Assembly: GCF_007595705.1 (NCBI RefSeq)
Contig: NZ_NISY01000005.1
Location: forward strand, 1 to 64,000
Direction: 5' to 3'
Length of the DNA: 64,000 nucleotides
Origin: Streptomyces sp. SAJ15
GTDB lineage: Bacteria; Actinomycetota; Actinomycetes; Streptomycetales; Streptomycetaceae
Both the position numbers and the translations under genes were made by a program. The notes beneath the pieces are model-generated. The model was not told where the DNA came from, did not search any database, and saw only the letters and a list, made by a program, of their open reading frames with translations. This document shows positions 23,549-31,940 of this stretch, piece by piece; positions within the stretch are counted from its first letter, which is position 1, and the number at the start of each line of letters is the position of its first letter.

Positions 23549-24934
23549 TCACCTGGCATGGCCACTGCCGAGGTCATCCGCGAGCGCCCCCATCCACTCC
23601 TCGATCGCGTCGGGGGTCCGGGGCAGCGCGCCGGACATCAGCCGGGCGCCGTCGGCGGTGATGACCAGGTCGTCCTCGATCCGCACCCCGATGCCGCGCA
23701 GTTCGGCCGGCAGTGTCTCGTCGTCCGGCTGGAGGTACAGCCCCGGCTCCACCGTGAGCACCTGCCCCTCCGCCAGCACCCCGTCCAGATAGGTCTCCGC
23801 GCGGGCCCGCGCGCAGTCGTGCACGTCGAGGCCGAGCATATGACCGCTGCTGCACAGGGTGTAGCGCCGGTACAGGTCTCCTTCCGGGTCCTTCAACACG
23901 CCCCAGTCGGCGAGCCCCTCGGCGATGACCCGCATGGCCGCGCGGTGGAAGTCCCGGAAGCTCGCGCCGGGGCGCAGCGCCGCGATGCCGGCGTCCTGGG
24001 CGGCCAGCACCAGTTCGTAGACCCGGCGCTGGACGGGTGAGAAGCGGCCCGAGAGCGGCAGGGTGCGGGTGATGTCGGCGGTGTAGAGGGTGTCGGCCTC
24101 CACTCCGGCGTCGAGCAGCAGCAGTTCGGTCGGGTCGAGCCGGCCGTCGTTGTGGGTCCAGTGCAGGACGCAGGCGTGCGCGCCGGAGGCGGCGATGGTC
24201 TCGTAGCCGGTGCCGTTGCCCTCGGCGCGGGCGCGCAGTCCGAAGACGCCCTCGATCCAGCGTTCGCCGCGCGGATGGGACAGCGCCCGCGGCAGGGCGC
24301 GGACCACGTCCTCGAAGCCGGCGACGGTGTGGTCGACGGCGAGTTGCAGCTGGGCGACCTCCCAGGCGTCCTTGACCAGCCGGAGTTCGGCGAGGGCGGC
24401 CGCCAGCTCGGGGTCGCGCGAGGAGTCGCGGCCCGGCGGCAGTCGGTCGAGCCCGTCGAGGGGGGCGCAGCGGATGCCGGTCTGCCGCTCGGCCTCGGCC
24501 AGGTCCGGGCGGCGCCCCACCCAGAACTCGCCGTAGCGGCGGTCGCGGTAGAACTCCTGGCCGGCGCGCGGCGATCGAGGCCGCAGATACAGCACCGGCT
24601 CGTGCCCCGCGGCGCCGTCGGGCTCCAGGACCAGCACATGCCCGGCCTGGTCGGCGCCGGTGAGCCCGGTCAGCCAGGCGTAGCCGCTGTCCGGACGGAA
24701 GCGGTGGTCGCAGTCGTTGGAGCGCACCTTGAGTTCACCGGCGGGGATGAGCATCCGCTCGCCGGGGAAGCGGGCCGAGAGGCGGGCGCGGCGGGCGGGG
24801 GTGACGGCCGCGGCGGGCAGCCGGAGGTCGCCGGGCAGCGGGGCGGCGACCCAGCCCCGCCCCATGAAGTCGGCCAACTCCGGGGATATGGGCAGGTCAT
24901 GGCTGCTGGTCTGGATGTGCGAACGCTCGGTCAT
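23549..24934 (-). CDS. Aminopeptidase P (Xaa-Pro aminopeptidase), M24B family
   Basis: 461 residues; ATG at 24934 with GGGAGG about 7 nt upstream. An N-terminal aminopeptidase P domain (RFPGERMLIPAGELKVRSND, FRPDSGYAWLTGLTG) precedes the pita-bread domain. The dinuclear metal ligands are visible: the two Asp in LLLDAGVEADTLYTADITRT, the His in SSGHMLGLDVHD, and the Glu residues in TVEPGLYLQP and VRIEDDLVI. It removes N-terminal residues before proline, normally in the cytoplasm, with Mn(II). An inverted repeat lies in the shared upstream region with the collagenase gene. Confidence 0.9.
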   Translation of the reverse strand: MTERSHIQTSSHDLPISPELADFMGRGWVAAPLPGDLRLPAAAVTPARRARLSARFPGERMLIPAGELKVRSNDCDHRFRPDSGYAWLTGLTGADQAGHVLVLEPDGAAGHEPVLYLRPRSPRAGQEFYRDRRYGEFWVGRRPDLAEAERQTGIRCAPLDGLDRLPPGRDSSRDPELAAALAELRLVKDAWEVAQLQLAVDHTVAGFEDVVRALPRALSHPRGERWIEGVFGLRARAEGNGTGYETIAASGAHACVLHWTHNDGRLDPTELLLLDAGVEADTLYTADITRTLPLSGRFSPVQRRVYELVLAAQDAGIAALRPGASFRDFHRAAMRVIAEGLADWGVLKDPEGDLYRRYTLCSSGHMLGLDVHDCARARAETYLDGVLAEGQVLTVEPGLYLQPDDETLPAELRGIGVRIEDDLVITADGARLMSGALPRTPDAIEEWMGALADDLGSGHAR

Positions 24935-24996
24935 CGGCGGGCCTCCCGGACACAGGTGGGTAACGGAGATGCGGAGTCGAAGCAGACGGGTTGTCA

Positions 24997-25021
24997 GTAA
25001 CATTTCACATTACTATGTTAC
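24997..25021. promoter_or_regulatory. AT-rich inverted repeat in the pepP/collagenase divergent region
   Basis: GTAACAT (24997-25003) and ATGTTAC (25015-25021) form a perfect 7-bp inverted repeat with an 11-nt spacer, inside an unusually AT-rich patch of about 40 bp. TTTCACATT and GGTCACATT flank or overlap it. It looks like an operator plus promoter; the regulator is unknown. Confidence 0.5.
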
Positions 25022-25123
25022 GGGTCACATTCCAGAGCCGCGCGGCACATTCCCCGTGCCGACCCCGCGGCGTCCATCGACGCGCCACCAGACCAACTCC
25101 CCACCCCACACCAGGAGTCAGTG

Positions 25124-27598
25124 GTGTCCCACCTCCCTCACATCGGCACGACCTCACGCAGATCCACCCGGGCGCGCACACGCGCCACCGGCCGCGGCGG
25201 CGTTCGCGGCACCCTCGGCACCGGGCTGCTCGCCGCGGCCCTCTCCCTCGGCTGCGCCCTCCCGCTCGCGCCCGCCGCGCAGGCCGCGCCCACCACCCCG
25301 GCGGCCTCCGCTCCGGTGGCCTCCGCCCCGACGGCCGGGGGCGACGAGCACGCTCCGACCGCCGGGGGCGCCCCGACGGCCGGCCGCGCCGCGCCCACCG
25401 GCGACGCCCACCCCTTCGACCACGCCGAACACCGCGCCACCGCCCCGACCGTGACCACCGTCGCGCCCCTCCCCCGCGGCGGCCAGCGGACCCTCGACGG
25501 CATCTCCCGAGGCCGTACACCCGGCGACATGTCCACCGCCAAGGCCCCCCGTTCCACCGCCCGCCCCGGCGGCGCCCCCTGCACCCTCGACGGCGTCACC
25601 GGGCTGTCACCCCAGGGGCTCGCGGACTTCCTCACCGACCCGGCGGTCACCGCCGACGGCTGTCTGCGCGGCCTCATATGGACCTGGGACGCCCGGCTCG
25701 CCCCGGTGATGTCCGACGCCCACGTCCAGGCCGTCGCCGGCCGCGCGGCCGCCCTCTCCCCCGGCCACGACGGCACGGACCGCAGCCACCTCTACGAGCT
25801 GTTCACCTATCTGCACGCGGCCGCGTACCACGACTTCTCGCGCGACGAGATCGACCACACCGACGCCCCCACGGTCGACGCGGTCCGCGGGGCCGTGGCC
25901 GCCTTCGGCTCCGCCGCCCGCACCTTCGAGGCCACCCGTGCCAACGCCGTGACGCTGCGCGAGGCGCTCTACGCCGCCAGCGCCCCCGGGCTGCGCCACC
26001 ACCAACTGCCGCTGATCAAGCGCACCCTGGGCACCATGGCGCCGGGCGCCGCCACCGCCGGCGACCGGGACTGGGCGGGCGCCGTCCTCGCCGCGCTGTC
26101 GGTGAACTACCTGGGCGTCTACCCCGGTAACAAGGACACCGCCTTCCACACCGCGGCCGCCGCCGACGCCGGCTACCGCGCCGCCTTCCAGCGGTTCGGC
26201 GGCTACTCCCACCTCAAGGGCACCGTCAACGCCTGGGTGGCCCGCGACGCGATGAGCGAGTACGGCCGCTTCGGCCAGATCGAGGGCCTCAAGGGGGGCG
26301 TCGTCACCGACCTCGGCGCGCTGCTCACCACCACGAAGAACAGCTTCGGCGAGTTCTCCGCGCCCTGGGCCAGCGTCGCGAGCTGGCTCAACTTCTTCGA
26401 GGCGTGCGCCCCGTACGGCGTGTGCAAGAAGGACATAGAGAACCGGCTGTTCCCGAACACCTTCACCTACGACAAGGGCGCCATCAAGGTCCGCACCGGA
26501 CTGTCCAAGGCCACCGTCGACCAGCTCTACTACGCCAGCAAGCAGGTCAAGGCGCAGTTCCACCGGGTGCTCGGCACCAGCCAGCCGCTGGCCGGCGACC
26601 CGAACACCACCCTCAACATCCACCTGTACGCCAGCCGCGCCGACTACGAGGTCTTCCACCCGCTGCTGACCGGGATGGGCACCGAGAACGGCGGCGTCTA
26701 CATCGAGCGGGGCGCCACCTTCTACACCTACCAGCGACGGGTGCCGCAGGACTCCACCCTCACCCTGGAGGAGCTGTTCCGGCACGAGTACACCCACTAC
26801 CTCAACGGCCGCTTCGCGGTGCCCGGCTTCTTCGGCGAGGGGCACTGGTACGAGGGGGACCGCACCACGGCCATGGACGAGGGCACGGCCGAGTTCTTCG
26901 ACGGCGCGACCCGCGACGACGGCATAGCGGTGCGCAAGTCCCTGGTGCGCTCGATCATCCAGGACACCTCGGGCGGCGGCCCGCGGATGAGCGTCGCGCG
27001 GCTGCTCCACGCCACCTACGACGGCGACGGCTTCCGCTTCTACTCCTACGCGGGCACCTTCTTCGAGTTCCTGTGGCGGGAGCGGCCGGCCGAGCTGCGC
27101 ACCATGTACTCCCTGCTGCGCGCCGACGACCCCGCCGGCTTCGACGCCTGGCGCAACCGACTGGGCGCGGACCGCGGCCTCCAGCAGGCGTACGACGCCT
27201 TCCTGGACCAGCAGATCGCCCACGTCGACGACCTCTTCGTGCCCAACACCACCTTCGTCCCCGTCAGCTCGCTGAAGTACCACCGCGCCGACGACGTCCG
27301 CATGCGGCTCCAGAGCGCCACCGGCGCCTACCCCAGCTGTGGGGACAACGGTGAAGCGGCGGGCAAGCGCCGCTTCACCTGCACCGGCCGCATCACCGCC
27401 AACCTGCGTGACGCGGCCGACCCCGGACAGGTCTTCAAGGACATGTCCGAGACCGTCGACTACTTCATCCTCGACCGGTCCCGGCCCGCGGCGAACAACT
27501 TCGCCGACATGAACTGTTCCTTCGGCTCGGTCGAGATCTGGTCCAACGGCCGGGCAGGCTCGGCCGACTACAGCTGTGAGGGGCCGCTGCGCGGCTGA
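25124..27598 (+). CDS. Secreted collagenase (peptidase M9) precursor
   Basis: 824 residues from the GTG at 25124 (AGGAG 6 nt upstream; a GTG one codon earlier is equivalent). A long basic n-region and hydrophobic core (GTGLLAAALSLGCALPLAPA then AQAA) give a signal peptide of about 55 residues. An Ala/Pro/Gly-rich segment with TAGG repeats follows. The M9N-like helical domain is followed by the catalytic zinc site FRHEYTHYLNGRFAVPGFFG (HExxH), then EGDRTTAMDEGTAEFFDGAT, whose Glu provides the third ligand (gluzincin). It is shorter than clostridial collagenases and lacks obvious PKD or collagen-binding repeats. It probably degrades collagen-like or gelatin substrates outside the cell. Confidence 0.9.
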   Translation: MSHLPHIGTTSRRSTRARTRATGRGGVRGTLGTGLLAAALSLGCALPLAPAAQAAPTTPAASAPVASAPTAGGDEHAPTAGGAPTAGRAAPTGDAHPFDHAEHRATAPTVTTVAPLPRGGQRTLDGISRGRTPGDMSTAKAPRSTARPGGAPCTLDGVTGLSPQGLADFLTDPAVTADGCLRGLIWTWDARLAPVMSDAHVQAVAGRAAALSPGHDGTDRSHLYELFTYLHAAAYHDFSRDEIDHTDAPTVDAVRGAVAAFGSAARTFEATRANAVTLREALYAASAPGLRHHQLPLIKRTLGTMAPGAATAGDRDWAGAVLAALSVNYLGVYPGNKDTAFHTAAAADAGYRAAFQRFGGYSHLKGTVNAWVARDAMSEYGRFGQIEGLKGGVVTDLGALLTTTKNSFGEFSAPWASVASWLNFFEACAPYGVCKKDIENRLFPNTFTYDKGAIKVRTGLSKATVDQLYYASKQVKAQFHRVLGTSQPLAGDPNTTLNIHLYASRADYEVFHPLLTGMGTENGGVYIERGATFYTYQRRVPQDSTLTLEELFRHEYTHYLNGRFAVPGFFGEGHWYEGDRTTAMDEGTAEFFDGATRDDGIAVRKSLVRSIIQDTSGGGPRMSVARLLHATYDGDGFRFYSYAGTFFEFLWRERPAELRTMYSLLRADDPAGFDAWRNRLGADRGLQQAYDAFLDQQIAHVDDLFVPNTTFVPVSSLKYHRADDVRMRLQSATGAYPSCGDNGEAAGKRRFTCTGRITANLRDAADPGQVFKDMSETVDYFILDRSRPAANNFADMNCSFGSVEIWSNGRAGSADYSCEGPLRG

Positions 27599-27601
27599 GG
27601 G

Positions 27602-27685
27602 TCATCCCGAGGTCCCACAGTTGTTGCAGCTCCACCTACCGTCGGGGCCCTGGATCACCAGGGCCCCACACCTTGTGCACGTCAC
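27602..27685 (-). CDS. Possible 27-residue zinc-ribbon microprotein
   Basis: Short reading frame starting with GTG at 27685: VTCTRCGALVIQGPDGRWSC then NNCGTSG. It contains two zinc knuckles, CTRCG and CNNCG, separated by 13 residues, a plausible minimal zinc ribbon. It begins 28 bp after the stop of the GlpA-like fusion gene on the same strand, with AAGGGA about 12 nt upstream. Caution: it overlaps the perfect hairpin at 27644-27667, which may be the real function of this DNA. No homologue is known to me. Confidence 0.38.
   Translation of the reverse strand: MTCTRCGALVIQGPDGRWSCNNCGTSG
27644..27667. terminator. Perfect 10-bp hairpin between collagenase and glp-like operon
   Basis: GGGGCCCTGG (27644-27653), loop ATCA, CCAGGGCCCC (27658-27667). 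It is positioned 46 bp after the collagenase stop and 46 bp beyond the fusion-gene stop, so it can end transcription from both sides. Confidence 0.7.
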
Positions 27686-27712
27686 GACAGCCTGTCCCTT
27701 CGTTTTTCAGCG

Positions 27713-30241
27713 CTATCGGGAAAGACGCAGTGGCGGCGGTTCAGGCTGCCTCCGCGAGCGATTCAGATGACGTAAAACCGCCGTGGCGGTCGCACGGCCG
27801 TCCCGGACGGCCGTCGCGGCCGACGCGGTGGGGCGAACCACGGCGCCCGCCGCGAAGACCCCGGGGATCGAGGTGCGGAAAGCGGCGTCCACGGCCGGTC
27901 CGAGGGTGCCGGGATCGAGGGCGATCCCGGCGCTCCGGGCCAGCTCGTGCTCCGGGATCCAGTCGCCCGCGAACACCACCGCGTCGCAGCCGAGGATCGC
28001 GGTCGCGCCGTCGCCACGCCGCAGGCCGATGGATTCCAGCCGGTCCCGTCCGGTCAGGCCGGTCACCGTGGCGTCGGTCAGCAGCGGGAAGCCCAGCCAT
28101 CCGCGCACCGCCCGGTCGAGGGCGGCGCCGGCCGGCGGCCGGGGCGCGTCGGTCACCATCGCGACGATCACGACACCGGCCTGACGCAGCGTCAGCGCCG
28201 CCCGGTAGCCCGCCCGCTCGGCCCCGACGACGACCGCCCGCCGGCCGATCGGCTGGCCGTACCCGCGCACCGCCCGCTCCACCTGCCCGGCGGTGAACAC
28301 GCCCGGCGGCCGGCCGCCCGGCACCAGCCGCGCGGCGCGCGGCCGCTCCCTGGCCCCGGTCGCCAGCACCACCGCCCGCGCGGTGATCCGCTCCAGCCCA
28401 CCCGGGCCGGTGAGGTCCACCGTGAGCGGACCGGCCCACCCGGTGACCGTGACCCCCGTCCGCACCCGGGCGCCGGCCCGCGCCGCCGCCTCGGCACGCC
28501 GCCGGACCGACGCCCTGCCGCCCGGCGGCAGACCCGCCGCGACGGCCGCGAGCCCCGACCACGGGGCGCGCCGCCGCACTCCCCCGACCACGGACTCCCG
28601 CTCCACCACCTCCACCGCGCCCGCACCCCACGCGGCGAGGGACGCGGCCGCCGTCAGCCCGGCCGGCCCCGCGCCGACGACGAGGACGTCGACCGTACGC
28701 GCCACGGGCTCGGCATCGGGGGCGGCGTGGGGGACGGCGTCGGGAATGGTCGCCTCGGGAACGGTCGCCCCCACGGTTCCGGCCGCCGTTCCGGCCGCGG
28801 TTCCGGCCGCGGTTCCGGCCGCGGCGCCGGGACGCTCCGGCCGCGCGCCGGCCTCCAGGAGGGCGCGTACGGTCGGGCCGCAGAAGGTGCCCTGGCAGCG
28901 GCCGGCGGTCGCGCGGGTGCGGCGGCGCAGCCCGGCGGCTGAGACGGGCGGCAGCGGACCGGCGAGGGCGTCGCGGATCTCGCCCAGGGTGACCCGCTCG
29001 CAGTGGCAGACGACCTGCCCGTACGCGGGGTCGGCGGCGATCGACTCGGCGCGCTGGTAGGGGCGTGCGGACGCCTCGCCGCTCCCCGGCATGCGCTCCG
29101 GGCGCGGCCCGGTGTCCGGGGCCCCCGGCTCCAGCCCGGCCTCGGTGAGCAGCCCGGCCACGTGCGCGGCGATCGCCAGCGAGGCGGTCAGGCCGGTGGA
29201 GCGGATGCCGCCGACGGTGAGGTAGCGCTGCTCGGGGTGGCTGCGGATGCGGTAGTCGTCCAGTCCGGTGGCGGCGCGCAGCCCGGCGTACACCGCGGTG
29301 ACCTCCTCCGCGAGCAGGTCCGGCAGGATGCGCGCGCCGTGGGAGCGCAGGAAGGCGAGCCCCTCGGCCGTGGTGCCGGTGGCCCGCTTGTCGTCCAGGT
29401 CCTCGGCGGTGGGGCCCAGCAGCACGTTCCCGTGGACGGTCGGCGCCACCAGCACCCCCTTGCCGAGGGCGGTGGGCACCGGCAGCAGGATGTGGCGCAG
29501 CAGGGCGCGGGCGGGCTTGTCGAAGACGATCAGCTGGCCGCGGCGCGGAGTGACGGTGAAGTCGGCGTGGCCGAGCAGCCGGTCGATGTCGTCCGCGTAC
29601 AGCCCGGCGGCGTTGACCAGGTACCGGGTGCGCAGCGGGCCGCGGCCGGTGGCGAGCTCATGGCCCTCGTCGGTGGTGCGGACGTCCGTCACGCGGCAGT
29701 CGAGATGCAGTCCGGCGCCGTGGCGCAGCGCCTCGGTGGCGTAGGCGAGGGTCGTGGTCCACGGGCAGATGACGCTCTCGCCGGGGATCTCCAGCGCGCC
29801 GAGCGCGCCGGGCCCCAGGTGCGGCTCGCGCCGGCGCAGCTCCGTGGCGTCCAGGAGCCGGGTGTCGGGACGGCCGTTGCGCCCGGCCTTGTCGGCGAGC
29901 GTCGGCAGCGCGGCGCGCTGCTCCTCGTCCCAGGCGACGAGCAGCGCGCCGGTCCGCTCCACGGGGATGCCGGCCTCGGCGGCGTACGCCGTGAGCAGCC
30001 CGTACCCCTCGCGCACCAGGCGGGCCTCCAGGGTGCCGGGGGTGGCGTCGAACCCGGTGTGCAGGATCGCGGTGTTCGCCTTCGAGGTGCCCTCGCCGAC
30101 GTCGCCGGAGGCGTCGAGGAGCGCCACCCGCAGCCGGCGACGGGCGAGTTCACGGGCGATGGCGGTGCCGACGACGCCGGCACCGATGATCGCCACGTCG
30201 TGGACGCCGTCCGGCAGTCCGCCGCTGGTCGTTACGGTCAT
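27713..30241 (-). CDS. Fusion: GlpA-like FAD dehydrogenase + BFD-type [2Fe-2S] domain + pyridine-nucleotide-disulfide oxidoreductase
   Basis: 842 residues, ATG at 30241 with GAGGAA upstream. Part 1 (about 1-390) is a DAO-fold glycerol-3-phosphate dehydrogenase-like flavoprotein: DVAIIGAGVVGTAIARELAR, LVNAAGLYADDID and GGIRSTGLTASLAIA. Part 2 (about 415-480) is a BFD-like ferredoxin domain with VVCHCERVTLGEIRDAL and GRCQGTFCGP, all four Cys present. A TAAG-repeat linker follows. Part 3 (about 525-820) is a second FAD/NAD(P) oxidoreductase: VLVVGAGPAGLTAAASLAAW, VLATGAR and GVFAAGAVVRP. In other bacteria these are separate subunits of an anaerobic-type G3P dehydrogenase or a related oxidase. 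Co-operonic with the FGGY kinase 80 bp upstream, so it probably oxidises the phosphorylated polyol. Confidence 0.82.
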   Translation of the reverse strand: MTVTTSGGLPDGVHDVAIIGAGVVGTAIARELARRRLRVALLDASGDVGEGTSKANTAILHTGFDATPGTLEARLVREGYGLLTAYAAEAGIPVERTGALLVAWDEEQRAALPTLADKAGRNGRPDTRLLDATELRRREPHLGPGALGALEIPGESVICPWTTTLAYATEALRHGAGLHLDCRVTDVRTTDEGHELATGRGPLRTRYLVNAAGLYADDIDRLLGHADFTVTPRRGQLIVFDKPARALLRHILLPVPTALGKGVLVAPTVHGNVLLGPTAEDLDDKRATGTTAEGLAFLRSHGARILPDLLAEEVTAVYAGLRAATGLDDYRIRSHPEQRYLTVGGIRSTGLTASLAIAAHVAGLLTEAGLEPGAPDTGPRPERMPGSGEASARPYQRAESIAADPAYGQVVCHCERVTLGEIRDALAGPLPPVSAAGLRRRTRATAGRCQGTFCGPTVRALLEAGARPERPGAAAGTAAGTAAGTAAGTVGATVPEATIPDAVPHAAPDAEPVARTVDVLVVGAGPAGLTAAASLAAWGAGAVEVVERESVVGGVRRRAPWSGLAAVAAGLPPGGRASVRRRAEAAARAGARVRTGVTVTGWAGPLTVDLTGPGGLERITARAVVLATGARERPRAARLVPGGRPPGVFTAGQVERAVRGYGQPIGRRAVVVGAERAGYRAALTLRQAGVVIVAMVTDAPRPPAGAALDRAVRGWLGFPLLTDATVTGLTGRDRLESIGLRRGDGATAILGCDAVVFAGDWIPEHELARSAGIALDPGTLGPAVDAAFRTSIPGVFAAGAVVRPTASAATAVRDGRATATAVLRHLNRSRRQPEPPPLRLSR
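28775..28822. repeat. 12-bp tandem repeat (4 copies) in the fusion-gene linker
   Basis: Units GGTTCCGGCCGC, CGTTCCGGCCGC, GGTTCCGGCCGC and GGTTCCGGCCGC. On the minus strand they encode TAAG repeats between the [2Fe-2S] and second flavin domains, a flexible hinge whose length could drift in frame. Confidence 0.88.
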
Positions 30242-30321
30242 GGGTTCCTCGCGTGGTGGTGCGTCGGGGAGGTACGGCCGGCCGGTACGAACGGCACGAC
30301 CGGTACCGGCGGTGGGGGCGG

Positions 30322-31818
30322 TCAGTGCGGGTCGACGGGCGACGGGCTCCGGTCGGTGAGCCCGGACGTGGTCGCGTCCCGCTCCAGCACTCCGGCCACC
30401 GCCGCGCGGAAGGTGTCGAGGCGCTCCGCCGCCTGGTCCGGGCCGATACGGGGTTCGTAGACGGCGGCCGGACGCCAGGCCGGGGCGGCCTCGTCGGGCG
30501 TCAGCCCCGGGTCGAGGCCCAGCCGGGCGGCGGCGGCCACGCCCAGCGCGGTGACGTCCGGCAGCGCGGAGACCTCCACCGGTCGTTGCAACAGGTCGGC
30601 CTGGGTCTGCATGAGCAGCGCCGAGCGGGTCAGGCCGCCGTCGACGCGCAGCCCGGTGAGCGGGGTGCCGGTGTCGTTCGCGACCGCGTCGGCGAGGGCG
30701 ACGACCTGGGCGGCGATCCCTTCGCACAGGGCGCGGACCAGATGGCCGGGGCGGGTGTCGAGGCTGAGGCCGGTCAGCGAGCCGCGGACGTCGCCGCGCC
30801 ACCAGGGGGCCGCCAGTCCGGCGAGCGCGGGGACGAAGGTGACGCCGCCGGCGTCCGGCACCGCGCCGCCGACCGCGTCGAGCTGGTCGGCGCCGCTGAT
30901 CACTCCGAGGTCGGTGAGCCAGCGGACCGCGGAGGCCGCGGTGTAGACCTGGCCGTCGAGGCAGTAGTCGGTGCGGCCGCCGAGCCGCCAGGCGACACAG
31001 CCGGCCAGCCCGGAGGCGGAGCGGTGGGGGCGCCGCCCGGTCTGGGCGAGCAGGAAGGCCCCGGTCCCGTAGGTGCACTTGGCGGTGCCGGGCTCGGTCA
31101 CCCGCTGGGCCAGCAGCGCCGCCTGCTGGTCGACGAGCAGCCCGGTGAGCGGGATGTCGGAGCCGAAGGCGGTGGTGGTGCCGAACACCCCGGCGGCGTC
31201 CACCACCTCCGGCAGCGGCTCGCCGTCGAGCCCGAACAGGTCCAGGGCGCGCGGGGACCAGGCGACGCGGTCCAGGTCGAGCAGTTGGGTGCGCCCGGCG
31301 GTCGCCGCGTCCGTGACGAACGCGCCGGTCAGCCGGTGGACCAGCCAGGTGTCGCTGGTGGTCACGGCGCCCTCGCGGGTCAGCCGGCGGCGGATCCAGG
31401 ACATCTTGGGCGCCGCGAAGTACGGGTCGAGGGGCAGCCCGGTGAGCTCCCGCAGCTCCTCGGCGTGCGGGGCGAGTTCGGCGCAGACCGACTCCGCCCG
31501 CCGGTCCTGCCAGACGATCGCGTCGGTCAGCGGGTCGCCGGTGGTCGGGTCCCAGGCGAGCACCGTCTCGCCCTGGTTGGCCAGCCCCACCGCGGCGACC
31601 GGCTCGCCCGCCCGCGCCAGGGCGCGCCGCCCGGCGTCCAGCACCGAGGACAACAGCTCGGCCGGGTCGACCTCGACCCGCCCACCAGGGCCGTAGCGGG
31701 GCCGCACGGGCGCCTCGGCGGAGCCGATCACACCGCGCTCCGGGCAGACGACCAGGGCCTTGGTGCCCGAGGTGCCCTGGTCGACGGCGAGTACCGGGCG
31801 GGTCTGACCTGTGGTCAT
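30322..31818 (-). CDS. FGGY-family polyol kinase, glycerol kinase-like
   Basis: 498 residues from the ATG at 31818; AAAGGAG lies about 11 nt upstream. The N-terminal phosphate loop is VDQGTSGTKALVV, differing from the DQGTTSSRA of classic GlpK. Glycerol-kinase-like blocks are present: AIVWQDRRAE, TGLPLDPYFAAPKMSWI, KCTYGTGAFLLAQTG, and the C-terminal RVDGGLTRSALLMQTQADLL adenosine motif. It phosphorylates glycerol or a related polyol using ATP. The flavoprotein fusion gene follows 80 bp later. No GlpF channel or GylR regulator is present in the window. Glycerol is likely; erythritol or another polyol is possible. Confidence 0.84.
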   Translation of the reverse strand: MTTGQTRPVLAVDQGTSGTKALVVCPERGVIGSAEAPVRPRYGPGGRVEVDPAELLSSVLDAGRRALARAGEPVAAVGLANQGETVLAWDPTTGDPLTDAIVWQDRRAESVCAELAPHAEELRELTGLPLDPYFAAPKMSWIRRRLTREGAVTTSDTWLVHRLTGAFVTDAATAGRTQLLDLDRVAWSPRALDLFGLDGEPLPEVVDAAGVFGTTTAFGSDIPLTGLLVDQQAALLAQRVTEPGTAKCTYGTGAFLLAQTGRRPHRSASGLAGCVAWRLGGRTDYCLDGQVYTAASAVRWLTDLGVISGADQLDAVGGAVPDAGGVTFVPALAGLAAPWWRGDVRGSLTGLSLDTRPGHLVRALCEGIAAQVVALADAVANDTGTPLTGLRVDGGLTRSALLMQTQADLLQRPVEVSALPDVTALGVAAAARLGLDPGLTPDEAAPAWRPAAVYEPRIGPDQAAERLDTFRAAVAGVLERDATTSGLTDRSPSPVDPH

Positions 31819-31940
31819 ATGCCGGGGCTCCTTTGCCTTGCGCGGGTTGCTATAAGTGCTGGAGTGAGTAACCTCCGTAGCCGGCATCGACTCTAGACTG
31901 CGCCGGGGCAACGACCCCACCCCGTCGATCTTGAGGAACC

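Noticed and set aside
30242..31078. Extension of the GlpA-like fusion into the kinase gene
   Set aside because: The translation there is Arg/Pro-rich shadow sequence; the ATG at 30241 has a good ribosome site and begins the FAD motif correctly.
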